NCBI RefSeq assembly: GCF_042650645.1
Contig: NZ_JBHSBI010000030.1
Span: 62,001 to 126,000, forward strand
From: Nonomuraea purpurea
GTDB taxonomy: Bacteria; Actinomycetota; Actinomycetes; Streptosporangiales; Streptosporangiaceae
Direction: 5' to 3'
Length of the DNA: 64,000 nucleotides
The notes beneath the pieces are model-generated. The model saw only the letters and a list, made by a program, of their open reading frames with translations, was not told the DNA's origin and did not search any database. Shown one piece after another: positions 26,534-33,417 of the stretch (the first letter of the stretch is position 1; the number at the start of each line of letters is the position of its first letter). The position numbers and the translations under genes are program-made.

Positions 26534-27710
26534 TGTGGCCTCCGAACGCGAACGAATTGGACAGGACGGCGCCGGGCGCGATGGGACGCGGGCGGCGGAT
26601 CACGTCGATCTCGCAGAGCGGGTCCTGGGCGTCGAGGTTGATGGTGGGCGGCGCCAGGAGCTCGTGCAGGGTCAGCGCGGAGGCGACGGCCTCGATGGCC
26701 CCCGCGGCGCCGATCGCGTGGCCGATGACGCTCTTGATCGAGGTGACCGGCGCCTGGCCGGCCAGCCGGGCGATCACGCGCGCCTCGGTGACGTCGTTGA
26801 GCGGCGTGCCGCTGCCGTGGGCGTTGACGTGCGTGACGTCCGCCGGTGACAGGCGCGCGTCGGCCAGCGCCTGGCGGACGCAGCGCTCGGCGCCCGCGCC
26901 GTCGGGGTCGGGCGTCGTCAGGTGGTGGGCGTCGGAGGTGCGGCCGTAACCGGCCAGCTCCGCGTACACGCGGGCGCCCCGGCGTACGGCGTCGTCGAGG
27001 CGTTCGAGCACCACGAAGGCGGCGCCCTCGGCCAGGACGAAGCCGTCGCGGGCGGCGTCGAAGGGCCGCGAGGCCCGCTCGGGCTCGGCCACCCGCTGCG
27101 ACAGCGCGCCGCACCGGTGGAAGGCGAGCAGGATGGTCGGCGACACGCATGCCTCCGCGCCGCCCGCCACCACCAGGTCGGCCGAGCCGTCGCGCAGCAG
27201 GCGCAGCCCCTCGCCGATCGCGTGGCCGCCCGAGGCGCACGCCGTCGACACCGTCAGGCTCGGGCCGAGGATCCGGTGCCGCATGCTGACGAACGCGGCG
27301 GCGGCGTTGTGCATCACCTTCGGCACGTACAGGGCGGTCGGGCCGCCGGGGCCGAGCAGGGTGGACTCGGCGGTCTCGTTGCCGCCCAGCCCGGTGCCCG
27401 TCACGACCGCGCGGCGCTCGGGCGGGACCTCCGTCGGCCCGGCGTCGCCGATCGCGTCGGCGGCGGCGCAGACGGCCAGCAGCGTCGTGCGGTCCATCCT
27501 GCGGGCCTGCTTGCCCGTCACGTAGTCGCCGGGGTCGAAGTCGGGGACCTGGCAGGCGAAGCCGACCGGCAGCCCCGAGGCGTCGAACGAGCTGATCGTA
27601 CGGGCGGTGGACCGGCCGTCGAGCAGCGTGCTCCAGAAGGTCTTGACGTCGTTTCCCGCCGGGGTGCGCACACCCAGCCCGGTGACGGCGACCCGGATGC
27701 GTCCGCTCAT
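26502..27710 (-). CDS. Beta-ketoacyl-ACP synthase II-type (FabF-like)
   Basis: 402 residues. The Cys-His-His triad is intact: C158 in STACASGGHAIGEG, H298 in VNAHGSGTPLND, H331 in IGHAIGAAGAIE. C-terminal LSNSFAFGGHNASLVF is also canonical. It condenses an acyl chain on the enzyme with malonyl-ACP and so would extend or make a dedicated fatty acyl chain on the neighbouring carrier protein. A housekeeping FabF would normally sit with other fatty-acid genes; none is nearby. The start overlaps the ACP stop (ATGA at 27710), so the pair is co-translated. In the locus it may supply the acyl thioester used by the oxoamine synthase or the N-acyltransferase (inference). Confidence 0.93.
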   Translation of the reverse strand: MSGRIRVAVTGLGVRTPAGNDVKTFWSTLLDGRSTARTISSFDASGLPVGFACQVPDFDPGDYVTGKQARRMDRTTLLAVCAAADAIGDAGPTEVPPERRAVVTGTGLGGNETAESTLLGPGGPTALYVPKVMHNAAAAFVSMRHRILGPSLTVSTACASGGHAIGEGLRLLRDGSADLVVAGGAEACVSPTILLAFHRCGALSQRVAEPERASRPFDAARDGFVLAEGAAFVVLERLDDAVRRGARVYAELAGYGRTSDAHHLTTPDPDGAGAERCVRQALADARLSPADVTHVNAHGSGTPLNDVTEARVIARLAGQAPVTSIKSVIGHAIGAAGAIEAVASALTLHELLAPPTINLDAQDPLCEIDVIRRPRPIAPGAVLSNSFAFGGHNASLVFAPNT

Positions 27711-27949
27711 CAGAGCGCGGCCCGGACCAGCATGACCACGTCTTCCAGCGTGCGGGCCGCTTTGGCGGTCTCGAGGTCGACGACGAGCGCGAAGCGGTCT
27801 TCTGTCGCCGCCGCCAGCTCGGCCATGTCGAGGCTGTCGGCCTCCAGCTCCTCGCGCAGGTCGGCGTCGCGGGTGATCACCGCCGGGTCGACCGAGAGGA
27901 TTTTCGCGCAGATGGAGCGCAACTCCTGGAAGACTTCGTCGTCACTCAT
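27710..27949 (-). CDS. Acyl carrier protein
   Basis: 79 residues, acidic. The phosphopantetheine attachment site is Ser39 in LREELEADSLDMAELAAA (DSL motif). Helix 1 reads VFQELRSICAKILSVDPAVI. AAAGGA lies 7 bases before ATG 27949, a much better site than that of GTG 27955. It is the first gene of the leftward operon ACP-ketosynthase-acyltransferase-epimerase, divergent from the oxoamine synthase. A dedicated ACP also serves serine palmitoyltransferase in several bacterial sphingolipid pathways, so it may carry the acyl donor here (inference). Confidence 0.92.
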   Translation of the reverse strand: MSDDEVFQELRSICAKILSVDPAVITRDADLREELEADSLDMAELAAATEDRFALVVDLETAKAARTLEDVVMLVRAAL

Positions 27950-28043
27950 GCCCACGTCCTTTCGTTGATCTACGCACGAGGACGATTACTCTACTATTAC
28001 ACTTGATCACTGTCAGCTACTATCTGCAGGCTGGAAGGTTGTC
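27950..28043. promoter_or_regulatory. Divergent promoter region between ACP operon and oxoamine synthase genes
   Basis: AT-richer stretch driving genes on both sides. A possible rightward promoter is TTGATC (27965-27970) with TACTCT (27987-27992) at 16 bases; it is weak and unproven. One control region for both arms would let the pathway be switched as a unit. Confidence 0.4.
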
Positions 28044-28085
28044 ATGGGAACGCTCGCGTTCGGGAAGGCGGCGGCCGCACTGTGA
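28044..28085 (+). CDS. Putative 13-residue leader ORF coupled to the oxoamine synthase gene
   Basis: ATG 28044 opens a 13-codon frame reading MGTLAFGKAAAAL and stops with TGA 28083-28085, which overlaps ATG 28085 of the oxoamine synthase (TGATG). It has a good ribosome site (GGAAGG, 5-6 bases upstream). The main gene has only GGGAAGG at a long distance, so its translation may depend on this small frame. The frame spans a perfect GAACGC-TC-GCGTTC palindrome (28048-28061). The peptide shows no run of a single amino-acid codon that would indicate classical attenuation, beyond four successive Ala. Confidence 0.45.
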   Translation: MGTLAFGKAAAAL

Positions 28086-29287
28086 TGGACGCCTTCAGCA
28101 AATGTCGGCTCTCTCCCGACATCGAGGCGCTCGTCGCCTCCGGCCACTACCCCTTCTACCTGCCGGTCGAGGAGCGGCTCGACGACGGCGAGGTCGTGGT
28201 CGACGGCCGCCGCGTCCTGATGGCCGGCTCCAACGACTACCTGGCGTTGTCGAACGACCCCCGGGTCAAGGCGGCCGGCATCGACGCGCTGCGCCGGCTG
28301 GGCGCGGGCAACTCCGGCTCCCGCGCGCTCAACGGCACGCTCGAACTGCACCGCACGCTGGAGGCCGAGCTCGCCGCGTTCCTCGGCCACGAGGCGGCCA
28401 TGGTGGTCTCCACCGGCTACCAGGCCAACCTGGCCCTGAGCCCGCTGTTCGGCCCGCGCGACCTGCTGCTCGCCGACCGCTACATCCATGCCTCCTTGAT
28501 CGAGTCCGCCCGGCTCGGCCAGGCCGAGCTGCGGCGCTACCGGCACAACGACGTCGCCCAGCTCGGCCGGCTGCTGGAGGGCGCCGATCCGGAGGCAGGG
28601 CGGCTGATCCTCACCGAGGGCATGTTCTCCGTCACCGGCGACCTGGCCGACCTGCCCGCCATCACCGGGCTGGCCGCCCGGCACGGCGCCCGCGTCATCC
28701 TCGACAGCGCCCACGACGCCGGCCTGCTCGGCGCCGGCGGGCGCGGGGCGGCCGAGCACCACGGGGCCCGCGTCGACGTGCAGACCGTCACCTTCTCCAA
28801 GTGCTTCGGCACGATCGGCGGCGCCGTCGCCGGGCCCCGGCGGGTCATCGACTACCTGCGTCACTGCGCGCGCTCCGCGCTGTTCTCCGCCTCGCTGCCG
28901 GCGGCGTGCACGGCGGCGGAGCTGGCCGCCCTCGGGGTCGTCCGCGCCGAGCCGGAACGCCGCCGCCGGGTGCTGGCCGCGGCCGAGAGCCTGCGTTCCG
29001 GGCTGGCGGCGCTCGGGCTGCCCGTGGCGCCGGGGTTCGCGCCGACCGTTCCCCTGGTCGTGGGCGACCCCGAGCTGTGCTGCCGGCTCTGGTCCGAGCT
29101 GCTCCGCGAGGGGGTGCTGGCCAACGCGATGCTGCCGCCGAGCGTCCCCGAGGGCAGGGCGCTGATCCGCCTGAGCGTCACCGCGGCCCACACACAAGCC
29201 GCCGTCGCGCGGCTCCTCGACGCGGTCGCGACCGCGGCCGAGCGCCTGGGCCTGGTGCCCGCCGCCGTCGGAGGCGGCCGGTGCTGA
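28085..29287 (+). CDS. Alpha-oxoamine synthase, serine palmitoyltransferase-like
   Basis: 400-residue PLP enzyme of fold type I. Landmarks: MAGSNDYLALSNDPRV, the NSGSRALNGTLELHRTLEAELA block, VVSTGYQANLAL, LDSAHDAGLLGAGGRG (PLP-pyridine Asp and His), and FSKCFGTIGGAVAG with the PLP lysine near residue 238. The family joins an amino acid to an acyl thioester with loss of CO2: serine (SPT), alanine (BioF), glycine (KBL, HemA). GSR-x-LNGT and STGYQANL are closer to SPT than to BioF or KBL, so serine is the likely amino acid, giving a 3-ketosphinganine-like base. It lacks the membrane anchor of eukaryotic SPT, as bacterial forms do. BioF is the main alternative, but no biotin genes are nearby. 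The P450 gene overlaps its end. Confidence 0.85.
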   Translation: MDAFSKCRLSPDIEALVASGHYPFYLPVEERLDDGEVVVDGRRVLMAGSNDYLALSNDPRVKAAGIDALRRLGAGNSGSRALNGTLELHRTLEAELAAFLGHEAAMVVSTGYQANLALSPLFGPRDLLLADRYIHASLIESARLGQAELRRYRHNDVAQLGRLLEGADPEAGRLILTEGMFSVTGDLADLPAITGLAARHGARVILDSAHDAGLLGAGGRGAAEHHGARVDVQTVTFSKCFGTIGGAVAGPRRVIDYLRHCARSALFSASLPAACTAAELAALGVVRAEPERRRRVLAAAESLRSGLAALGLPVAPGFAPTVPLVVGDPELCCRLWSELLREGVLANAMLPPSVPEGRALIRLSVTAAHTQAAVARLLDAVATAAERLGLVPAAVGGGRC

Positions 29288-30576
29288 ACTGGGAGCCGTG
29301 GGCCGGCACCGCCGTGCTGCCGGCGACGCTGGTGCTGGGGGAGCGGGTCGTCGATGCCATGTTCGGCCGTACGGGGGGCATGTTCGCCCTGTGGATCCCC
29401 GGGGTCGGCCGCAGCGTGATGGTGCGCGACCCCGCGCTGATCAGGCAGGTCCTGCTCGCCCCCGAGGGCGTCGTCGACGACGCCGAGGTCAACCGCGTTC
29501 AGGAGCCCATCATCGGCCGCCAGGGCCTGGCCGTGCTCGACGAGGAGGGCAACCGCCGCATCCGGCAGATCATGCTGCCCGCCCTGCGCCCCTCGGCCCT
29601 GCTCCACATGCGCGAGACGGCGCAGGCGCTCGCGCGGCGCGTGGTGGCCGACTGCCCGCTCGGCACGCCGTTCCCGCTGGGGCCTCGGCTGCGTACTGCG
29701 ATGGTCGAGGCGATCCTGGCGCTCACGCTGGGCGTCGAGCGGCCGGGCGAGTCGGCCGCGTGGATGCGCGCGCTGTGGCGGGTCTTCCAGCCGGCCGTCG
29801 GCGCCGAGATCACGCTCAGGTACATGCTGCGCCACGCCGGCGGGCTGGCCACCTGGCGCTCCTTCCATCGCAGGCGGGAGGCGTGCGACCGGATGATCTA
29901 CGCCGAGATCGGCCGCCGCAGGGCCGGCCCCGACCGCGACGACCTGCTCGGCGTGCTCATGCGCGCGCGGGACGACAACGGCGCCAGGCTCACCGATCAG
30001 GTGCTGCGCGACCAGGTGATGAGCATCATCGCGGGCGCCCGCACGACCACCGCCACGGCGCTCGCCTGGACCGTCGAACGGCTGGTACGCCATCCCGACG
30101 CCCTCCGGCGGCTGACGGGGGAGAGCGACGAGGGGGCCGACGACGGCTACGCGAGCGCGGTGTGTTACGAGGCGCTGCGGGTGCGGCCGCCGGTGGCGTT
30201 CTTCGGCAGGCAGGTGCTGCGCGCGTTCGAGCTGGGCGACCGCAGGCTGCGGCCGGGCACGTCCATCATCGTCCACCTGCGTGCCCTGCACCACGATCCC
30301 GAGCTCTACCCGGAGCCGGCGGCCTTCCGTCCAGAACGCTGGCTCGGCCGGCGGCCTGGCGGCTTCGGGTGGATGCCGTTCGGCGGCGGGCGGCGCACGT
30401 GCGTGGGCGACCGGCTGGCGCTGCTGCTGATGAAGACGTTCCTGCGGGAGTTCACCCGCTCGGTGACGCTCGCGCCGGCCACGGCCCGCGACGAGCCCAT
30501 CCGGTGGCGGGCGGTTTCCAACCTGCCGGGCGACGACTGCCGCGTCGTGCTCCACTGCAGGGCCGGGGGAGGGTGA
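29281..30576 (+). CDS. Cytochrome P450 coupled to the oxoamine synthase
   Basis: 431 residues with all P450 hallmarks: I-helix IIAGARTTTATALAW (with the Thr run), K-helix CYEALRVRPP (ExxR), PEPAAFRPERWLG, and heme loop PFGGGRRTCVGDRLALL. The F-G-G-G-R-R-x-C-V-G loop and the HHDPELYPEP block resemble the fatty-acid- or lipid-oxidising P450s of actinobacteria and cyanobacteria (CYP110/132-like style) more than the CYP105 group. GTG 29281 overlaps the oxoamine synthase stop by 7 bases, so they are one transcript. Hydroxylation or desaturation of the long-chain base or its acyl chain is the natural guess. No ferredoxin lies in the locus; one is encoded at 46053. Confidence 0.9.
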   Translation: MLNWEPWAGTAVLPATLVLGERVVDAMFGRTGGMFALWIPGVGRSVMVRDPALIRQVLLAPEGVVDDAEVNRVQEPIIGRQGLAVLDEEGNRRIRQIMLPALRPSALLHMRETAQALARRVVADCPLGTPFPLGPRLRTAMVEAILALTLGVERPGESAAWMRALWRVFQPAVGAEITLRYMLRHAGGLATWRSFHRRREACDRMIYAEIGRRRAGPDRDDLLGVLMRARDDNGARLTDQVLRDQVMSIIAGARTTTATALAWTVERLVRHPDALRRLTGESDEGADDGYASAVCYEALRVRPPVAFFGRQVLRAFELGDRRLRPGTSIIVHLRALHHDPELYPEPAAFRPERWLGRRPGGFGWMPFGGGRRTCVGDRLALLLMKTFLREFTRSVTLAPATARDEPIRWRAVSNLPGDDCRVVLHCRAGGG

Positions 30577-30599
30577 TCCGGCCGTTTCGACCGGATCAC
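30573..30599. terminator. Bidirectional terminator at the end of the lipid locus
   Basis: GTGATCCGG (30573-30581) and CCGGATCAC (30591-30599) form a perfect 9-base stem around a 9-base loop. The left arm includes the P450 stop codon. It separates the P450 gene from the convergent secreted-protein genes and marks a clear boundary of the lipid locus. Confidence 0.7.
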
Positions 30600-30616
30600 C
30601 GTGTTCGTCGGACGGG

Positions 30617-31000
30617 TCAGGAGACCGTCAGGTAGAACGCGACGTCGCGTGGCTCGCCGACGGCGTTCTGGCTGTGCACCGCGATGGTCTGGAAGTGGTC
30701 GTGCTCGCATTGCTGCGTCCCGACCTCCACCGACAGCGTGCGCGGGAACGGGTAGTGCCCCGCGAGCGTGGCCTGGATCGCTACAGGCCCGTCAAGGTTG
30801 ACGCCGTCGCTCAGGACCACGCAGTAGTTGCCGGTGCTGGTGCGGAACGTGCGAAGGACGTTCTTGCTGGGCCCTCGGCTGCCGTCAGGGCGGACCAGCG
30901 CCGCCGCCTGGGCGTACGGCGCGTCCGCGAGGGCGACGGCCGGCGACATCACGGTCGCCGCGGCGAGCGCGCCCGCCGCGATGCGCATCATGGTCTTCAT
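30617..31000 (-). CDS. Small secreted protein, paralogue 2 of a tandem pair
   Basis: 127 residues. Signal peptide MKTMMRIAAGALAAATVMSPAVALA, then a beta-rich domain with APYAQAAALVRPDGS, NYCVVLSDGVNLDGPVAIQATL and a Cys-containing loop TQQCEHDHFQTIAVHSQNAVG. It shares length, the start APYAxAAA, the Y-C-V pair and the C-terminal V-H-x-x-N pattern with the gene just upstream, so the two arose by tandem duplication. One disulfide is likely. I do not recognise a named family. AAAGGACA precedes ATG 31000. Probably co-transcribed with its neighbour, 22 bases apart. Confidence 0.75.
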   Translation of the reverse strand: MKTMMRIAAGALAAATVMSPAVALADAPYAQAAALVRPDGSRGPSKNVLRTFRTSTGNYCVVLSDGVNLDGPVAIQATLAGHYPFPRTLSVEVGTQQCEHDHFQTIAVHSQNAVGEPRDVAFYLTVS

Positions 31001-31022
31001 ATCAGTGTCCTTTCGGTCCCGA

Positions 31023-31406
31023 TCAGAGGATCGCGAAGTCGAAGCCGCCGTCGGCGAGCTGGCCCGAGGCGCTGTTGTAGACGTGGACGGCGACGGTGTT
31101 GTCCTCGTTGCAGGTCGGCGACGGGTGCCTGAAGGCGATCTGGGGCAGCCTCACCGGGTCGCGTGAGGTGATCTGGATCAGTGCCTCCCGCACGTCCACG
31201 CTGCTGCGGACCCGCACGCAGTACTTGCCCCTGCTGACGAGGCGTGAGGAGACGACGTTCTTGAAGTTGTTGAGCGTGCCGTTCGCGTCGACGATCGCCG
31301 CGGCTCTCGCGTACGGGGCGTAGATGTCGGCGTGCGCCCCGGGGCCGGCGGTCAGAACGAGACTGGTGGCCAGCATGAGCCCACCCGCCAGGGTGTGGCG
31401 GAGCAT
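31023..31406 (-). CDS. Small secreted protein, paralogue 1 of a tandem pair
   Basis: 127 residues. Signal peptide MLRHTLAGGLMLATSLVLTAGPGAHA, then IYAPYARAAAIVDANGTLNNFKNVVSSRLVSRGKYCVRVRSSVDV and SPTCNEDNTVAVHVYNSASG. Same length and the same pattern of one Cys in Y-C-V and one in the later loop as the next gene, but sequence identity is only moderate, so the duplication is old. GGGGGA lies 6 bases before ATG 31406. The function is unknown. It is the first gene of the pair. Confidence 0.75.
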   Translation of the reverse strand: MLRHTLAGGLMLATSLVLTAGPGAHADIYAPYARAAAIVDANGTLNNFKNVVSSRLVSRGKYCVRVRSSVDVREALIQITSRDPVRLPQIAFRHPSPTCNEDNTVAVHVYNSASGQLADGGFDFAIL

Positions 31407-31639
31407 AGAGGTCCCCCTTCGATTACACACAGAAATGATCTGTAGCGAAAAGTAAGTCCGCGGGTGGGGACGCGCCACGAACCACCCCGCAGCACGATGC
31501 TCAAAGAATCTTGACTGGGGGCGTGCGAACTCTTTCAGCCGTTGTGGCGTCCGCAGGCCGATCCGCCCGCCGGATCGGTCCGGGAATCCGGCCTTGGCGC
31601 CCGGCGGAGGGGTGTGCGGCCGGGGGAAAGCCGGTGCGG

Positions 31640-32671
31640 TCAGGAGCCGGGGAGTGAGGGGGCGGGGGCGGTGCTTTCGCGGATGACGAGGCTGGTGGCG
31701 AGTTCGACCCGCAGCGTCTCCGGCTCCTGGCCGGAGATGAGCTGCACGAGCATGCGGACGGCCATCGCCGCCATGTTGGCCAGCGGCTGGCGCACGGTGG
31801 TGAGCGTGGGCGCGACCCACTGGGCGAAGGACAGGTCGTCGAACCCGACCACGCTGAGGTCATCCGGCACCCGCAGCCCGAGCTCCCCGGCCGCCCGGTA
31901 CGTGGCCAGCGCCTGCAGGTCGTTGCCCGCGAAGACGGCCGTCGGCCGCTCCGGCAGGCGGAGCAGCTCAAGGGCGTGGTGGTAGGCGGGTTCGTGGCTG
32001 TAGTCGCCGTGCCGCACCAGCGCCGGGTCCGCTTCCAGGCCGGCCTGGTCGAGGGCGGCGCGGAAGCCGTCGAGCCGGGCCCTGGACGTCAGCCGGTGCG
32101 CGGGCCCGGTGATCATCGCGATTCGCCGGTGGCCGAGCTCGATCAGGTGTTTGGTGGCGGTGAAGCCGCCGTTCCAGCTCGTGGAGCCGACCGAGGGCAC
32201 GTTCGGGCCCTCGTCCACGGACGGCTGCACGACCACGAACGGGATGCCGAGCCGGTTCAGCTCGCGCTCCTGGGCGGCGGAGAGCTCGGAGATGACCAGG
32301 ATCGCGCCCAGCGATCCGCGGGTGCCGAGGTCGTCGAGCCACTTGCGGGCCAGGTTGCTCCGCCCGTGGACGGCCGAGACGACCAACCCCATGCCCTCGG
32401 CCTGCAGCGCCTCCTCGGCGCCCCTGATCAGCTCCACCGCCCACGGGTTGTCCAGCTCGTTGATGACGAACTCGATCAGCCCGCCCGGCTGCTCGTAGCG
32501 GCCGGGCAGCGTGTAACCGTGCTGGCCGAGCAGGCGCTGAACCTTGCCCCGGGTTTTCGCCGAGACATCCGATCTTCCATGCAGCACTTTGGACACCGTC
32601 GAGACCGAAACGCCGGCCTTGGCCGCGATGTCGGCCATCGTACTGCGCCGTTCCGTCGTGATGTTGTCCAC
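31640..32671 (-). CDS. LacI/GalR family transcriptional regulator
   Basis: About 343 residues. N-terminal LacI headpiece: TMADIAAKAGVSVSTVSKVLHGRSDVSAKTRGKVQRLL with the hinge helix. The periplasmic-binding-like sugar domain then contains FVINELDNPWAVELIRGAEEAL, ATKHLIELGHRRIAMITGP, PTAVFAGNDLQALATYRAAGELG and DDLSVVGFDDL. It would repress carbohydrate-use genes until a sugar binds. No sugar gene adjoins it, so its target is elsewhere; the LacI-type palindrome at 15782-15805 is one candidate. GTG 32671 has GGGAGGG at good spacing, while ATG 32680 is almost on top of it, so GTG is preferred. Confidence 0.93.
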   Translation of the reverse strand: MDNITTERRSTMADIAAKAGVSVSTVSKVLHGRSDVSAKTRGKVQRLLGQHGYTLPGRYEQPGGLIEFVINELDNPWAVELIRGAEEALQAEGMGLVVSAVHGRSNLARKWLDDLGTRGSLGAILVISELSAAQERELNRLGIPFVVVQPSVDEGPNVPSVGSTSWNGGFTATKHLIELGHRRIAMITGPAHRLTSRARLDGFRAALDQAGLEADPALVRHGDYSHEPAYHHALELLRLPERPTAVFAGNDLQALATYRAAGELGLRVPDDLSVVGFDDLSFAQWVAPTLTTVRQPLANMAAMAVRMLVQLISGQEPETLRVELATSLVIRESTAPAPSLPGS

Positions 32672-32722
32672 TGTGCACATCCCTCCCGCACTCAAGTCTG
32701 CCGCCCGAACCGACCCCTTGAC

Positions 32723-32735
32723 GACATCCGATGTC
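32723..32735. promoter_or_regulatory. Palindrome in the LacI gene promoter
   Basis: GACATC-C-GATGTC, a perfect palindrome about 50 bases upstream of the LacI start, in the region expected to hold its promoter. Autoregulation is possible. The sequence differs from the site at 15782, so the two may not share a regulator. Confidence 0.4.
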
Positions 32736-32769
32736 TCGGGCAAATGAGTGTAAGGTTTCGCACCCACTA

Positions 32770-32903
32770 GACGGCGGCGGTCGCTTGGTGACGCCGGCCT
32801 CCTCGGCCGCCGACTCCAGGGGCAGGGGGGCGATGCTGTCGCGCTCCGTCACGCGGATGGCCGCGTCCAGGATCCGGTTTCGCTGACTCGGTCGCATAGT
32901 CAT
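32770..32903 (-). pseudogene. Truncated TetR-family regulator fragment (N-terminal only)
   Basis: Begins MTMRPSQRNRILDAAIRVTERDSIAPLPLESAAEEAGVTK, the first two helices of a TetR DNA-binding domain. The turn-helix that should follow (GxLYxYFxxK) is missing and the sequence becomes unrelated. Only about 40 of some 200 residues survive. It lies between two genes, just after the UvrA-like fragment, and marks the same deletion or rearrangement scar. Confidence 0.6.
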
Positions 32904-32914
32904 AACTATGCCTT

Positions 32915-33355
32915 CTAGAAGGTACAGTTAGGATCCAGGTGGTCGCGCAGGGCGGCGGGATCGTTGAAGGAGAAGCGGTTCGACTCTCCGACGTGCGGCG
33001 AGCCGACGCGGGAGAACAGCAGCCGCAGGTACGTCCACGCGTCGGTGATCGTGCCCACCGTGGACCTGGCGTTCCCGCCGATCCGCCGCTGGTCGATCAG
33101 CACGACCGGGGAAAGGCCCTCGATCTCGTCCGTCTCGGGACGGGTCCACTTCGGCAGCCGGTTGCGGGCGAACGGCGGGAAGGTCTCGTTGAGCTGGTGT
33201 CCCGCCTCCGCCGCGATCGTGTCGAACAGGAGGGACGACTTGCCCGACCCCGACACCCCGACGAACACGATGAGCCGGCCGCGTGGGAGGTCCACGTCCA
33301 GGCACTTCAGGTTGTTGGTACGGGCACCGCGGATGCGGATGATGTGCTGTGGCAT
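32915..33355 (-). pseudogene. Truncated UvrA-like excinuclease ATPase (N-terminal fragment)
   Basis: 146 residues matching the N-terminus of UvrA-like ABC proteins of the short UvrA2/drug-resistance type, which are normally 750 or more residues. RIRGARTNNLKCLDVDLPRGRLIVFVGVSGSGKSSLLFDT holds Walker A. HQLNETFPPFARN, EGLSPVVLIDQRRIGGNARSTVGT, LRLLFSRVGSPHVGES and FSFNDP follow in the right order. The frame then ends at DHLDPNCTF. The zinc fingers, signature motif, Walker B and second ATPase are all gone, so it cannot act as an ABC protein. It is divergent from the WYL regulator gene, the usual partner arrangement for this type of UvrA in actinomycetes. Confidence 0.75.
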
Positions 33356-33417
33356 GAGACGAGGCTATGCATGGATGTGGCCAGATTATGGCCGCATTTT
33401 TGGGAAGAACGGGCTCC

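Noticed and set aside
28085..29287. Oxoamine synthase as BioF (biotin) or KBL (threonine catabolism)
   Set aside because: No biotin or threonine dehydrogenase genes nearby, and the motifs GSR-x-LNGT and STGYQANL fit SPT better; kept as an alternative, not the main call.
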